DNA of 64,000 bases. It comes from Shewanella insulae. GTDB taxonomy: Bacteria; Pseudomonadota; Gammaproteobacteria; Enterobacterales; Shewanellaceae. The notes beneath the pieces are model-generated. The model was not told the origin of the DNA. It ran no database searches and saw nothing but the letters and a program-made list of their open reading frames with translations. Position 1 is the stretch's first letter; each line of letters opens with the position of its first letter. The translations under genes were made by a program, and so were the position numbers. Location: the NCBI RefSeq assembly GCF_009831655.1, contig NZ_WRPA01000011.1:62001-126000 (forward strand), read 5' to 3'. This document shows positions 1-8,758 of the stretch, piece by piece.

Positions 1-1152
1 ATCCTTGGTACTCACAGGCGTTGACGCTCTAGAGTCGGCCTCAAGAGTCAGACTTGGGGGTGCACTGATGATTGGCTGCTCGCTCAGCAGCTCCACCACG
101 GCGGCGATATCCGCCTCCCACTGGGCGGTGCCCTTGAGCATGGTCTTGTTGCCATGGTTGTCTATGGCGTGAGTCTGGCTGCTAAAGGCGTTGTTGGTGT
201 CCGAGGGGAAGATGGCCGTGCCCAGCTCGAGCACATAGTCGGCCTGGGTCTCGATATAGTCCTGATTCGGCAAGCGGCTGAATACGCCGTTGTAGCTACC
301 CAGGCAGAGTGGCCGCGACTCATCCAACATTCCCTTACCAAACCAGGTGGTGGCATAGGGCAGACCATTTTGCTCGCAGAAGGCCAAAATCTTCTCAAGC
401 AGCGGCGCATTGAGCCTGAGCTTCTCGCCGAGGAATACCAGCGGCGCCTTGGCACGCTGCAGCTGGGTGCGGATCTGACAGGCAATCAGCTCGGCGCCGC
501 TCAGGTTTAGCGCCTGGGGCCTAAGTTCACTCGGCGAGGCAGGCAGACTCAGCGCCTGGGTGGGCTGATAGATAAGATCCCGTGGCACCTCTATATACAC
601 GGGCTGACGATTCACATAGGCATAGGTGAGCAGCTGCAGAAATTGCTCGGCGGCCACGTTAGGCTGGCCGCTGTGACGCTGGCCCTGCAGACGCTCGGCG
701 CGCACGCCCAGCGCCTTGAAGGCGTTGAGCGCCGCATCGAGATCCGTGTGCCATGCCGTGTGAGGATGCACGCTGTGGTGCAGCGCCTGACTGTTTATCT
801 CCGCCTCGCCGGGTGCGCCCGAGATAAACACCACGGGCAGGCCTTCGGTACGTGCCAGGGCCGCCGCCGAGGTGCAGGGCAGGCTACCGACCGTATAGGT
901 AGTCATACAGACCCCGAGCGGGTTCAGCTCGGCCTGGGCACAGGCGCTAAAGCCGGCGTGCATCTCGTTGCTAGAAGGCAATACCGCCACCCGTTTATCC
1001 AAGGTGTTGATCAGGTTAGCGACGAAGTCGCCACCGACACCATAAACACGTTTCACACCGAAGAAGGCCAGCAGCTCGGCGATGCTATCGCCAAGTAGGG
1101 GCAGATGGGCGGCGTAGTCGGCGCCAAAGTTAGATTCGATCGATACAGACAC
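1..1152 (-). CDS. Thiamine pyrophosphate-dependent alpha-keto acid decarboxylase-like enzyme, 5' part only
   Basis: The minus strand is open from a GTG start at 1152 to the window edge (384 codons, no stop), so the 3' end is missing. The N-terminal domain reads like a pyruvate/indolepyruvate decarboxylase-type TPP enzyme: a GVKRVYGVGG turn, then SSNEMHAGFSACAQAE, where the Glu would contact the thiazolium ring, then TTYTVGSLPCTSAAALA. The central domain continues with VFLGEKLRLNAPL and YATTWFGKGMLDE. Such enzymes decarboxylate 2-oxo acids non-oxidatively in the cytoplasm; the substrate cannot be told from the sequence. The GTG start is chosen because the frame becomes TPP-like immediately after it; no upstream ATG is in frame. 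The plus-strand open frames across this region are shadows. Confidence 0.8.
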   Translation of the reverse strand, partial: MSVSIESNFGADYAAHLPLLGDSIAELLAFFGVKRVYGVGGDFVANLINTLDKRVAVLPSSNEMHAGFSACAQAELNPLGVCMTTYTVGSLPCTSAAALARTEGLPVVFISGAPGEAEINSQALHHSVHPHTAWHTDLDAALNAFKALGVRAERLQGQRHSGQPNVAAEQFLQLLTYAYVNRQPVYIEVPRDLIYQPTQALSLPASPSELRPQALNLSGAELIACQIRTQLQRAKAPLVFLGEKLRLNAPLLEKILAFCEQNGLPYATTWFGKGMLDESRPLCLGSYNGVFSRLPNQDYIETQADYVLELGTAIFPSDTNNAFSSQTHAIDNHGNKTMLKGTAQWEADIAAVVELLSEQPIISAPPSLTLEADSRASTPVSTKD

Positions 1153-1386
1153 GTTAAAATCTCGGGTTGTCCAAAAATGTCTGTAGCCTAGGAGCTGCGG
1201 CGCATCTGCGCCTTGATCGAGATCATCAAGGCTTAGCGCGCAGTGCTATACCAAGGACGAACCGCAGTGACAAGATTTCGTTACAGGACTTATATTAGGC
1301 AGGTATTGATTTGTTTTTCAGTGCATTAACTGAAGCCGAAGGCGTTAGCCCAGGCTTACACCCAGGCTGAAATCGCGAAGGCAGGT

Positions 1387-1728
1387 TTAGTCGTCAAACG
1401 CCTTATACTGGATCTTATTGACGTACCACTCCTTCTTACCGGCGGGCGTGTTGACCACTACTTCATCGTCCACCTGCTTGCCGATGAGCGCCCTCGCCAT
1501 GGGCGAATCTATGGTGATATAGCCAAGCTTGGTATCCAGCTCATCCTTGCCGACGATACGATAGCGCACTATCTTGCCCGCCTCGTCCTCCAGCTCCACC
1601 CAGGCGCCGAAGAACACCTTGCCCTCCTGCTGGGGCGAGTAATCGACGATCTGCAGATCTTCCACCCGCTTCACCAGATAGCGCACCCGGCTGTCTATCT
1701 GCCGTAGCAGACGCTTGTTATAGGTGTA
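1387..1728 (-). pseudogene. greB: 3' fragment of resident greB, separated by the genomic island
   Basis: This is the C-terminal 113 codons of transcript-cleavage factor GreB, running from YTYNKRLLRQIDSRVR to QYKAFDD. It contains the second half of the coiled-coil and the whole C-terminal domain (GKVFFGAWVELED, IDSPMARALIGKQ). Reading upstream past codon YTYN (1728), the frame runs into an island-derived stop (TAA, codons TAC TAA TAC). Joined to the 5' fragment at 16740-16880 it gives a continuous 160-residue GreB, close to the usual length of about 158. On its own it lacks the acidic tip (DRSENAD) and start codon, so it is presumably inactive. Confidence 0.93.
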
Positions 1729-1738
1729 TTAGTACCAT
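1728..1738. repeat. Left island end, TTAGTAC-type motif
   Basis: ATTAGTAC occurs here (1728-1735) and in direct orientation near the right end (16709-16716). TAGTACCAT (1730-1738) is also present as an inverted copy at 16666-16674. Repeated TTAGT/TAGTAC hexamers at both ends are candidate recombinase-binding sites. This is inferred from position and repetition only. Confidence 0.5.
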
Positions 1739-1815
1739 GCCAATAAGCATACTAAGTAAGTGAAAGTGAATAGTTTAATGCTCTAGATCAATAGATTTTC
1801 TTTCAAAGAACATAT

Positions 1816-1830
1816 GTTAGTAACACTAAC
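1816..1830. promoter_or_regulatory. Palindrome upstream of gmtY
   Basis: GTTAGT-AAC-ACTAAC is a perfect inverted repeat 36 bases before the gmtY start codon. It shares the TTAGT element with the island ends. It could be an operator for autoregulation of the recombinase operon or an accessory recombinase site. Confidence 0.45.
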
Positions 1831-1866
1831 TATGTAATAAAAAGTATCTAGTTTAGGAAGTGATGT

Positions 1867-3171
1867 ATGGCTTATGTTTTCAAGAGGCATGTTTACTATA
1901 AAGCGAATCAGTCAGCTTTAATGGTTACGCTTCCTGCAATTTTTACTGAAAAAGGTCTCCTTGTATCGCATCTCAGATTCCTCTATTCAAAACGTCACAA
2001 ATCTCAATCTTGGATTGAACGAAATGTATTTGCAGTAGAACTACTATTAAAATTTATTAATGCCCATATAAATACTTCTACTTCGGCCACGGAGATGCTT
2101 CGCTCGTTTGTCGATACCCTATGCTTTGGTTCAATAGATAACTCAAACGATGACCAATCTGGTTTGTACTGGCAATCAAGAAGGGTTGAGGATGTTAACG
2201 TAATACTTGGCCACATCAACTTCTATTGCGACTATCTAGATGAACTTCATGGTCATAAGCTACCCAATCTAAATCCATTAAGAAAAGCCACTAAAGCTGA
2301 AGAGAGAATGCGCTGGTGCGCATACTATAAACGCCAGTCAAACTGTTTCTTAAACCACCTTAGCAATCCATCAAAACATCACTCCTCTGTGGTGCGTAAC
2401 ATTCAAGGTCCATTGAATCATCTATTGGCAATTGAATCAGTACATCGTTTCCCAGAAGAGCATTTCGAACGTTTCTTACAATATGGTTTTCTAAACCCCC
2501 GAACCGGTGACATGGATTTCGGAAGCCTACTAATTGTGATGCTGATGCATTATGGCGGTCTTAGATTATCCGAATGCTTCCATATTTATACCAGTGACAT
2601 TTCAGTTGATACCAAATCAGGCTCAGCAATTGTTTCAGTTTTTCATCCCAGTGATGGAGCAAGTCCTGAACCAAGGTTCTCAAATCGCAGAGACTACTTA
2701 AACAGTCGCTTTCGTCAAAAGCCACGAAATGAGTACAAACGATCCCATAAGCTTTATTCCGGCTGGAAGCAACCTCTGCTAACAAATCGAAACCTATCAT
2801 TTGATGTCATGTTTTTCCCAGCAAACAAGGCCAACGATTTCTCCTGGTTATTACACAAATACTTAGCAGTAAGAGTTGATGGGGCTCATCCATATCTTTT
2901 TAGCAACTCGATAGGAAAGCCTGAATCGAAGAAAAACTTCATTCAAAAACACAAGCGAGCTGTAGAACGCATCGGACTTGAAGTTGGGAAACGCCTCGGC
3001 ACTAGCCCACACTCCCACAGGCACTCCTACGGCTATCGTCTAAACCAAGCGGGCTTCAACCAATTAGAAATACAAAAAGCGATGCACCATAAAAGTCCAT
3101 TTAGTTGCTTGGTTTATTTACAGCCACAAGACAAAGAAATTAGAGAAAAAATAAGGATGTTGGAGCTTTGA
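1867..3171 (+). CDS. gmtY: Gamma-mobile-trio recombinase GmtY (tyrosine recombinase)
   Basis: A 434-residue tyrosine recombinase. Catalytic elements are visible in order: the first Arg in MHYGGLRLSE (about residue 231), H-x-x-R in SPHSHRHSYGYRL (about 382-385), a His in KAMHHKSP, and the nucleophile Tyr in CLVYLQP (about 417). The N-terminal third is a SAM-like core-binding region. The start has a good AGGAAGTG ribosome site. It is the first gene inside the left border and overlaps gmtZ by four bases (TTGA), so the two are translationally coupled. The order, sizes and linkage (434, 1093 and 207 residues) match the GMT module, which is analogous to the TnpA/TnpB/TnpC trio of Tn554. It should cut and rejoin DNA during island excision and integration. 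Confidence 0.88.
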   Translation: MAYVFKRHVYYKANQSALMVTLPAIFTEKGLLVSHLRFLYSKRHKSQSWIERNVFAVELLLKFINAHINTSTSATEMLRSFVDTLCFGSIDNSNDDQSGLYWQSRRVEDVNVILGHINFYCDYLDELHGHKLPNLNPLRKATKAEERMRWCAYYKRQSNCFLNHLSNPSKHHSSVVRNIQGPLNHLLAIESVHRFPEEHFERFLQYGFLNPRTGDMDFGSLLIVMLMHYGGLRLSECFHIYTSDISVDTKSGSAIVSVFHPSDGASPEPRFSNRRDYLNSRFRQKPRNEYKRSHKLYSGWKQPLLTNRNLSFDVMFFPANKANDFSWLLHKYLAVRVDGAHPYLFSNSIGKPESKKNFIQKHKRAVERIGLEVGKRLGTSPHSHRHSYGYRLNQAGFNQLEIQKAMHHKSPFSCLVYLQPQDKEIREKIRMLEL

Positions 3172-6100
3172 AAAAAAAATTCTACTCCTCCCTCGCCGAG
3201 GCTCAGCAGGCGACGCAAGACTTGGTCATAACCACTCGGTCCGAATACTATAAGCGTAGGTGTGAGGACCCACGCTTACCCAGCAGCCCAAATGAAATCT
3301 ATGCAGCCGACTGGCACAACTGGCCTGAATTTTTAGGCAAAGAACCCCCAAATGTCTACGCCACTTTCGCCGAGGCTCAGCAGTCCACGCAAGCCTTGGG
3401 CATCACCACTAACTCTGAATACCAAAAGCGCAGGAGTGAGGACCCTCGCTTACCCTGCAAGCCAGACCGAACCTATGCAGCCGACTGGCAGAGCTGGCCT
3501 GCATTTTTGGGCACTAATAACAAATTCTATGCCACCCTCGCCGAGGCTCAGCAGGCGACGCAAGCCTTGGCCATCGCCACCAGCTCCGAATACCAAAAGC
3601 GCAGGAGTAAGGACCCTCGCTTACCCAGTACCCCTCATGTTACCTATTCAACAGAGTGGCAATCATATACTCAATTTTTGATGCCAATTCAGATAGACAC
3701 TCTCTCTGAATTAAAGAGAGCCTGCAAAGTACTGGCGATAAAAGACTCGATGCAGTATCGCCAATGTCGAAAAATCTATCCTCAGCTACCCTCTAAACCT
3801 GACAAAAAATTAAAAGAATGGGTAGATTGGTTCGATCTGTTAGATATCCCTCGTCCATACCCATATGAAAAACTGCGATCGATAGTTTTAGAGCAAAAAT
3901 GTCGTACTCTGGCAGACTATAAAAAAATGCGCGTAACGCTAAATGATCCCCATATTCCTTCATCCCCGATAGAGTGTTACAGAGGAAAAGGGTGGACAAA
4001 TACATTTGACTTCTTTGGCACAACAAGACCATATCAAGTCAAATATTTTGAGCCAAAGTGGAAAGAATGGGCCAATTTGATAACCGAATTTTTAAAGTCT
4101 GCAAGGGGAGGCGATACCAAAGCGAAAGACCTTTGTGAATTTGTTCGAGAATATATTGAGCCTAATAACTTTGAAACCTCACCATTGGAATATTTAACCA
4201 GAGGAAAAACCAACATTCAGCCAATGCTCGAATTGTTTGAAAAAGCTACTATTACACGTAAGAAAAAGTGGCTTTTTTCAATTAATGAATATTTAGACTG
4301 GATAATTGCTAATTTTCTAACCATTGAAGATGAAGATACGGGAGAGATATATCGCATAAAAGGAGCCAAAAACCCTTTTTCACATGTCAATTTCGATGGT
4401 GAGCAAATGCCAGTATCAATCAATGAGACGAATAAACTAGCCTTACCCTATCAATTCGTAAAAGACGCCAGAGAATGGATCCTACCTCCAAACTCAATGC
4501 TCAACCAGACTAGTTACTCAGAACTGCATCATCTTCATAAGTTCTCTGCAGACTGGATTCTTATTGATGATTCATTCCCCGTTGCCCCCTCAGATCCTGA
4601 CTGTGTAACCAAAGTTGAAGGCGGTAAAACGTTCCTATGGCTGCCTATCTATTGGACCTATACCTATGCATTAATGCAGTTGCCGGCTAGAGGGAGGCAA
4701 ATAGTTTATTGCGACTCAGGTGAAGCAGATACAGAAGTGCCTGACATTCAAAACGGTAAAGTAGTATGGAAAAAGAACCTAAGCCAATTAGCGGGCCTCA
4801 CGACACGTCAAAGCATGGTCAGCAAAACAAAAGATAATGACTTTGGTGTTTACTACACCTCAAATAAGACTAACTTCAACGGTGAAGGATATGCCATCCC
4901 ATTTATGCCATTGGAATTAGCCTATTGGCTAATAAAATTGCGGAAATGGCAAGAAAAATACAACCCTATCATTGCACCGACAAAGTGGCTTGATTGCACC
5001 CGAACTAACTTAAATGAGATCCAAAGAAAACAAAAAGGTATTAACTGTTTTCTTTTTCGAGACTATCAAGAAAACGAGCCAGGTACATTTGGTGGACGCT
5101 TAGCAACAAGGCTGGCAGCAGCACTGTTTTTCTCATCAGGAGAACAATTGAATTCTGCGACCTATAACGGACAAAGCCATAAAGAGTGCTACAAACAAAT
5201 ACAACAATTACAGAGTATCCCTATTTCACGCTTTAAGTCGCAATATACGCCTCACTCCATGCGAGTAAGCCTGATCAATGCTTATGCTTACGAATTTGGC
5301 ATGCCACTCGAAGTGATTATGAAGCTAGTCGGACATTCATCGATTATCATGTCTATTTACTATATAAAAAGTGGCAAAACAGGCGCAAATGTTCGAGAAC
5401 GACTAGAGGTAGGAGAAAAGCAAGCATTAAGCAAAAGCACAGATACATTAAGAAGTTTCATAGAGGCTCAACGAATTGAGCAGTGCAAAAGCCAGTTGAT
5501 AGCAAATAGCCAAGAATATCTACAAACCATAGATAATATTCGGCCAGCTTCTAGCTATCTGTTTAAGGATTTTGGCATGTGCCCTGTCGGTGGCGCTTTT
5601 TGTAGCGAAGGCGGCTCTCCATTGGCAATGAAAACAAATATCTACCATCCAGTCAATGCGGGATACTTAGGGGAGCAAAATTGCATTCAATGCCGATTCT
5701 TTGTTACTGGACCTGCCTTTATGATGGGACTAACGGCACTGTTTAATGAAATAAGCTTAGCCGTTAACACTCAATCACATCGCTATGCAAAGTTAGAAGG
5801 CGAGCTAAGTCAAACGATCACCCAAATCGATGTGATCTCACATGAAATTTATCGACAAAAAGCCCAAAATGAGCAATTGGATAAACTCGAAAAGGAGAAA
5901 GGACAACTCCAAGCTGAAAGACGGAAACTAAACTCCGAGATAGAAACTAGAGCGAAGAAAATGGACTTATACATGTCTGACATGAACTCCATCCATAAAT
6001 ACCTGATTAGCTGCAAAAAACTCATCAACCAAGAAGAAAACATCAACAGTTCAAAACTACATTTGATCGTACCGCATGAGTTTGAAGTGAATATTGAGCT

Positions 6101-6449
6101 GGATGATGTCAGTGGTTTCCAGCTGCTATCTGAAGTATGTGAAAATGCCGAACTCTATCATAGCTGTAGCGACGAGTTAGCTGTAACCAGACGCAGTCAG
6201 GCTCTCGATAAAATATTGATTCAAAATGGGCTGAACCCGCAGTTTGTATTTCTTAGTGAAGAGCAGCAACTGGCTGTTGGCAATCAAATGACTCAACTTA
6301 TGCTCACAAGACTGCAAAGCTGGGAAAAGATCGATAAACTTATTAATGGCAGTTTAGGGTTAAACGACTTCACTGAGGCCGATGGGTTATCAACTTGTGA
6401 CATCAAAGAATTATTCGCAAACTCTACCCCTCTAAAGTTGGTAAATTAA
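3168..6449 (+). CDS. gmtZ: Gamma-mobile-trio integrase GmtZ, with N-terminal integrase repeat units
   Basis: A large second recombinase (1093 residues) starting at a TTG that overlaps the gmtY stop. The N-terminus has about five units of 55-60 residues resembling the phage-integrase repeat unit, the first three nearly identical (core LAEAQQATQAL, then EYQKRR, DPRLP, W). A tyrosine-recombinase domain follows: Arg in LPARGRQIVY, H-x-x-R in TPHSMRVSL (about 695), GHSS (about 721) and Tyr in SIYYIKSG (about 730). Behind it are a Cys-rich patch (CPVGGAFCSEGG, CIQC) that may bind metal and a long charged coiled coil (about 880-960). The repeats probably bind DNA. It is presumed to act with GmtY and GmtX in island integration. 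Confidence 0.87.
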   Translation: MKKKFYSSLAEAQQATQDLVITTRSEYYKRRCEDPRLPSSPNEIYAADWHNWPEFLGKEPPNVYATFAEAQQSTQALGITTNSEYQKRRSEDPRLPCKPDRTYAADWQSWPAFLGTNNKFYATLAEAQQATQALAIATSSEYQKRRSKDPRLPSTPHVTYSTEWQSYTQFLMPIQIDTLSELKRACKVLAIKDSMQYRQCRKIYPQLPSKPDKKLKEWVDWFDLLDIPRPYPYEKLRSIVLEQKCRTLADYKKMRVTLNDPHIPSSPIECYRGKGWTNTFDFFGTTRPYQVKYFEPKWKEWANLITEFLKSARGGDTKAKDLCEFVREYIEPNNFETSPLEYLTRGKTNIQPMLELFEKATITRKKKWLFSINEYLDWIIANFLTIEDEDTGEIYRIKGAKNPFSHVNFDGEQMPVSINETNKLALPYQFVKDAREWILPPNSMLNQTSYSELHHLHKFSADWILIDDSFPVAPSDPDCVTKVEGGKTFLWLPIYWTYTYALMQLPARGRQIVYCDSGEADTEVPDIQNGKVVWKKNLSQLAGLTTRQSMVSKTKDNDFGVYYTSNKTNFNGEGYAIPFMPLELAYWLIKLRKWQEKYNPIIAPTKWLDCTRTNLNEIQRKQKGINCFLFRDYQENEPGTFGGRLATRLAAALFFSSGEQLNSATYNGQSHKECYKQIQQLQSIPISRFKSQYTPHSMRVSLINAYAYEFGMPLEVIMKLVGHSSIIMSIYYIKSGKTGANVRERLEVGEKQALSKSTDTLRSFIEAQRIEQCKSQLIANSQEYLQTIDNIRPASSYLFKDFGMCPVGGAFCSEGGSPLAMKTNIYHPVNAGYLGEQNCIQCRFFVTGPAFMMGLTALFNEISLAVNTQSHRYAKLEGELSQTITQIDVISHEIYRQKAQNEQLDKLEKEKGQLQAERRKLNSEIETRAKKMDLYMSDMNSIHKYLISCKKLINQEENINSSKLHLIVPHEFEVNIELDDVSGFQLLSEVCENAELYHSCSDELAVTRRSQALDKILIQNGLNPQFVFLSEEQQLAVGNQMTQLMLTRLQSWEKIDKLINGSLGLNDFTEADGLSTCDIKELFANSTPLKLVN
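3178..3690. repeat. Three near-identical tandem DNA repeats (about 171-175 bp) in gmtZ
   Basis: Three consecutive units begin near 3180, 3355 and 3526, each containing CGCCGAGGCTCAGCAG followed about 80 bases on by a GACCC(A/T)CGCTTACCC block. Similarity is strong at DNA level, including synonymous sites, so the duplication is recent or kept uniform by recombination. Two more units, at protein level only, lie downstream. Confidence 0.8.
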
Positions 6450-6450
6450 T

Positions 6451-7074
6451 ATGTCAGAAATCTCCCCTCAAATAGTACTTGAACAACTAAATAAAACGGT
6501 CTCTTCACGCATTCAGAGATCACTAGATGCTATTTATCAGATTTGCATTGAACAGCAAGAAAGAGGGCTAAGTGAATTTAGCTATTCCACTATTGCACGG
6601 CTTGGAAAGGGCCGTGGAGTCCCAGCAGCTCAGAGCATTCGCAATAAAACAGGTGAACCATATAGAACACTTATTGCTAGCTTCGTAAACACCTCAGGAA
6701 AATCTGAAAAACCGAAAGCAACAACCAGCAAAAGTAAACGCTACGCATGGATTGATGAATTAAAAGATCCTGTTGTAAAACTTCAAGCTAACATCCTCTA
6801 TTCTCAGAAAATTGCAGCAGAAAAGTTAGTAAAAGAAATCGTACCAATTGATCAAGTTATTGAGATATTTGACGGCGATTCATCAGCATCAACTACCACT
6901 AAACTCACCAACTTGGAGCGAGATGCTTTAGAGCACCTAATCTCATCGGAGTTTTTGCGCCGACAACGATTGGAGATAGGCCCAAATGGAAGTATATTGA
7001 CGGTCGATGAACAAGAAACATTTTTCCCTGTTGCAACCATAGATGCGATAAAAAAAGCATTGCAGTATTTGTAA
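6451..7074 (+). CDS. gmtX: Gamma-mobile-trio protein GmtX
   Basis: The third trio member, 207 residues, starts one base after the gmtZ stop (TAAT ATG). The N-terminal 70 residues (SRIQRSLDAIYQIC, FSYSTIARLGKGRGVPAAQSIRNKT) look like a winged helix-turn-helix of the sort used in DNA binding. A Lys/Ser linker is followed by a helical C-terminal half (LKDPVVKLQANILY, LTNLERDALEHLIS). There is no catalytic motif. By analogy with TnpC of Tn554 it may be an accessory DNA-binding or directionality protein; this is inference. It is followed after 21 bases by the island greB. Confidence 0.83.
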   Translation: MSEISPQIVLEQLNKTVSSRIQRSLDAIYQICIEQQERGLSEFSYSTIARLGKGRGVPAAQSIRNKTGEPYRTLIASFVNTSGKSEKPKATTSKSKRYAWIDELKDPVVKLQANILYSQKIAAEKLVKEIVPIDQVIEIFDGDSSASTTTKLTNLERDALEHLISSEFLRRQRLEIGPNGSILTVDEQETFFPVATIDAIKKALQYL

Positions 7075-7095
7075 GCAAGGACTAGGAATACACAG

Positions 7096-7590
7096 TTGAG
7101 AACCAACCTAATTACCCGAGAAGGGTTTGAGAAACTCAATAAAGAGCTTAATTACCTCTGGCGCGAGTACAGGCCTGAAATCACCAAAAAAGTGACCTGG
7201 GCAGCTAGCCTTGGCGACCGCTCAGAAAACGCTGACTACAAGGAGAACAAACGTCTTCTTAGGCAAATTGACTCTCGTGTACGCTTCCTTAGAAAGCGCA
7301 TTGAAGCTATCAAAGTCATTGAGTACTCTCCAGAGCAAGATGGTAAGGTCTTTTTCGGTGCCTGGGTTGAAATTGAAAATGATAATGGCGATACAAAAAG
7401 CTTCCGCATAGTTGGCCCTGATGAAATCTATGGTCGCAATGATTACATCTCTATTGATTCCCCCATGGCGCGGGCATTGCTAAAAAAAGAGGTGGATGAT
7501 GAAGCAGTTGTTAAAACGCCAACAGGTGAGCAGGTTTGGTATGTGAATAGCATTTCTTATCAACCGCCTAAAACCAATTCTCAAACTTAA
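7096..7590 (+). CDS. greB: Complete island-borne transcript cleavage factor GreB
   Basis: A full-length GreB of 164 residues from a TTG start, with AGGACTAGGAA upstream. It has the N-terminal coiled-coil with the acidic tip (GDRSENADYKENKR), where the Asp/Glu pair reaches through the RNA polymerase secondary channel to stimulate cleavage of backtracked RNA, and the C-terminal domain (GKVFFGAWVEIEN, YISIDSPMARALLKKEVDDEAVV). It is clearly divergent from the broken resident greB and resembles enterobacterial GreB at several positions (YLWREYRPE, TKKVTWAASLGDRS). Placed directly behind gmtYZX on the same strand, it is probably transcribed with them and supplies GreB after insertion. The codons at the position corresponding to the insertion site differ from the resident gene. 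Confidence 0.95.
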   Translation: MRTNLITREGFEKLNKELNYLWREYRPEITKKVTWAASLGDRSENADYKENKRLLRQIDSRVRFLRKRIEAIKVIEYSPEQDGKVFFGAWVEIENDNGDTKSFRIVGPDEIYGRNDYISIDSPMARALLKKEVDDEAVVKTPTGEQVWYVNSISYQPPKTNSQT

Positions 7591-7719
7591 GCAATTGATA
7601 AGATGTATTAGTTCAGACTAGATCGTACAGTAGACATGCTCGTACCGTAACTCTCAATTGGACATTTTCGAATTAAAGCCTTAACTCTAACCTATCAGCT
7701 TCGGATAAAAATTTCTATG

Positions 7720-7808
7720 GGATAACGCCCCGCCAACCGCGAGCGTCAGTGAGTCCGGTTCCGGCCACGCTTTTTGTGGCCGGAACGCATTTGAGCTGCT
7801 TGTTAAGT
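7720..7808 (-). repeat. attC recombination site of integron cassette 3
   Basis: About 89 bases ending in the core GTTAAGT (7802-7808), with an imperfect outer partner GGATAAC (7720-7726). The centre is a strong hairpin: GTTCCGGCCAC and GTGGCCGGAAC around a 7-base loop. It lies just beyond the 3' end of the minus-strand gene 7843-8223, as expected for the attC of a cassette in that orientation. Confidence 0.78.
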
Positions 7809-7842
7809 GTTCTTGCACCAGAATAGGTCCTTAACCGTCACC

Positions 7843-8223
7843 TTAGTTATCTACAACATCTAAGGGAATATCATCGATAATTTGTCCAGTTTTCCAACCA
7901 GTTTTATGCAAAACCTCTTCAGGAGTATCCTCTGGTACTATGAACCAATAGCAGTAAGTCATTTCTCCACTATTACCAGTGTTTGCATTAAGCTCAGCTC
8001 CCATTTCTTCCCAATCATCATCAGAAATGCCAAGGTATCGAGCAAGATGGCTGTCAGGGACTTTTATAAGTGTCGAGATAAATGTTCCTGTAGTACGCTC
8101 TTCTCTAACAGTTTCATGGCAATAAGGACAATCAATTGGCTCTCGACAAGCTCCACATATTCCACCACCACCGACTTCAGTTACCGAAAATTTCGCTCCA
8201 CATTTGGGGCACTCTTCATTCAT
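7843..8223 (-). CDS. Integron cassette protein with zinc ribbons (126 aa)
   Basis: The product starts with three Cys pairs (C5-x2-C8, C23-x2-C26, C32-x2-C35: CPKCGAKF, CGAC, CPYC), which should form one or two zinc ribbons. An acidic alpha/beta C-terminal domain follows (HLARYLGISDDDWEEMG, TYCYWFIVPEDTPEEVL). There is no signal peptide, so it is probably cytoplasmic. I do not recognise the family. It sits between two attC sites on the minus strand, as the most distal of three cassettes, and would depend on a promoter upstream in the array. Zinc ribbons suggest nucleic-acid or protein contacts but no function is assigned. Confidence 0.75.
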   Translation of the reverse strand: MNEECPKCGAKFSVTEVGGGGICGACREPIDCPYCHETVREERTTGTFISTLIKVPDSHLARYLGISDDDWEEMGAELNANTGNSGEMTYCYWFIVPEDTPEEVLHKTGWKTGQIIDDIPLDVVDN

Positions 8224-8320
8224 ATAAAATATCCTATTTAAACTAAGATTTGAGTACGTGCCAGGTTGCTTTCTACATTAACAACCATAACGTATAAAAT
8301 GTACTCCAACTAAGATGAAC

Positions 8321-8417
8321 ACTTAACGCCGGCCACAGCGGCTGGCTAAAGTGGCACGTAATTGCGCCAGCAATTTGAGTGACACTTTTGACAGTCCGTT
8401 GCTGGCCCTTGTTAAAT
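8321..8417 (-). repeat. attC recombination site of integron cassette 2
   Basis: Core ACTTAAC (8321-8327, RYYYAAC) and core GTTAAAT (8411-8417, GTTRRRY) bound a 97-base imperfect inverted repeat (GCCGGCCA near the left, TGGCCCTTG at the right). Both cores fit the attC consensus. It immediately follows the 3' end of the minus-strand gene 8426-8740. Confidence 0.88.
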
Positions 8418-8425
8418 TTTGGCCC

Positions 8426-8740
8426 TTAGCTTTCCATGGTAATATCTTCAATGTTACCTTCCTCATCGAATCTAACACTGATTAAATAATTTGTAGCATC
8501 ATTTGGCAGCGTGAAATCATACGCTATACCATCTTCATCATCCCAGCACTCTTGCAATACCAGAGAGTTGAAGACCTCACTAGGAGTTGGCTCTTCAATA
8601 CCGATTGCATTTTTCCAGTCAGACTTACTTAGCTCTTCTAGATGATGGGAAACAAATAGATCGATTCCATACTCTCCTTCTTCAGTGCCAATAGTAGCCT
8701 TAATTGCTTCCAGAGCTTTCTCCTTCTGACTCGAATCCAT
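8426..8740 (-). CDS. Integron cassette protein, DUF2004-like (104 aa)
   Basis: An acidic 104-residue cytoplasmic protein ending in TNYLISVRFDEEGNIEDITMES, which resembles small DUF2004-type proteins; the family call is from memory. No catalytic motif is visible. The ATG has a clear GGAGAGA ribosome site placed only about 18 bases inside the cassette core at 8759-8765, and the stop lies 9 bases from the next attC, so the cassette is compact and typical. It is second in the minus-strand array. Confidence 0.78.
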   Translation of the reverse strand: MDSSQKEKALEAIKATIGTEEGEYGIDLFVSHHLEELSKSDWKNAIGIEEPTPSEVFNSLVLQECWDDEDGIAYDFTLPNDATNYLISVRFDEEGNIEDITMES

Positions 8741-8758
8741 TAACTATCTCTCCGAAAA

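Noticed and set aside
154..1098. Plus-strand open frames at 154-510 and 643-1098
   Set aside because: They are shadows of the minus-strand TPP enzyme gene, which has family motifs over the same bases and runs off the window edge.
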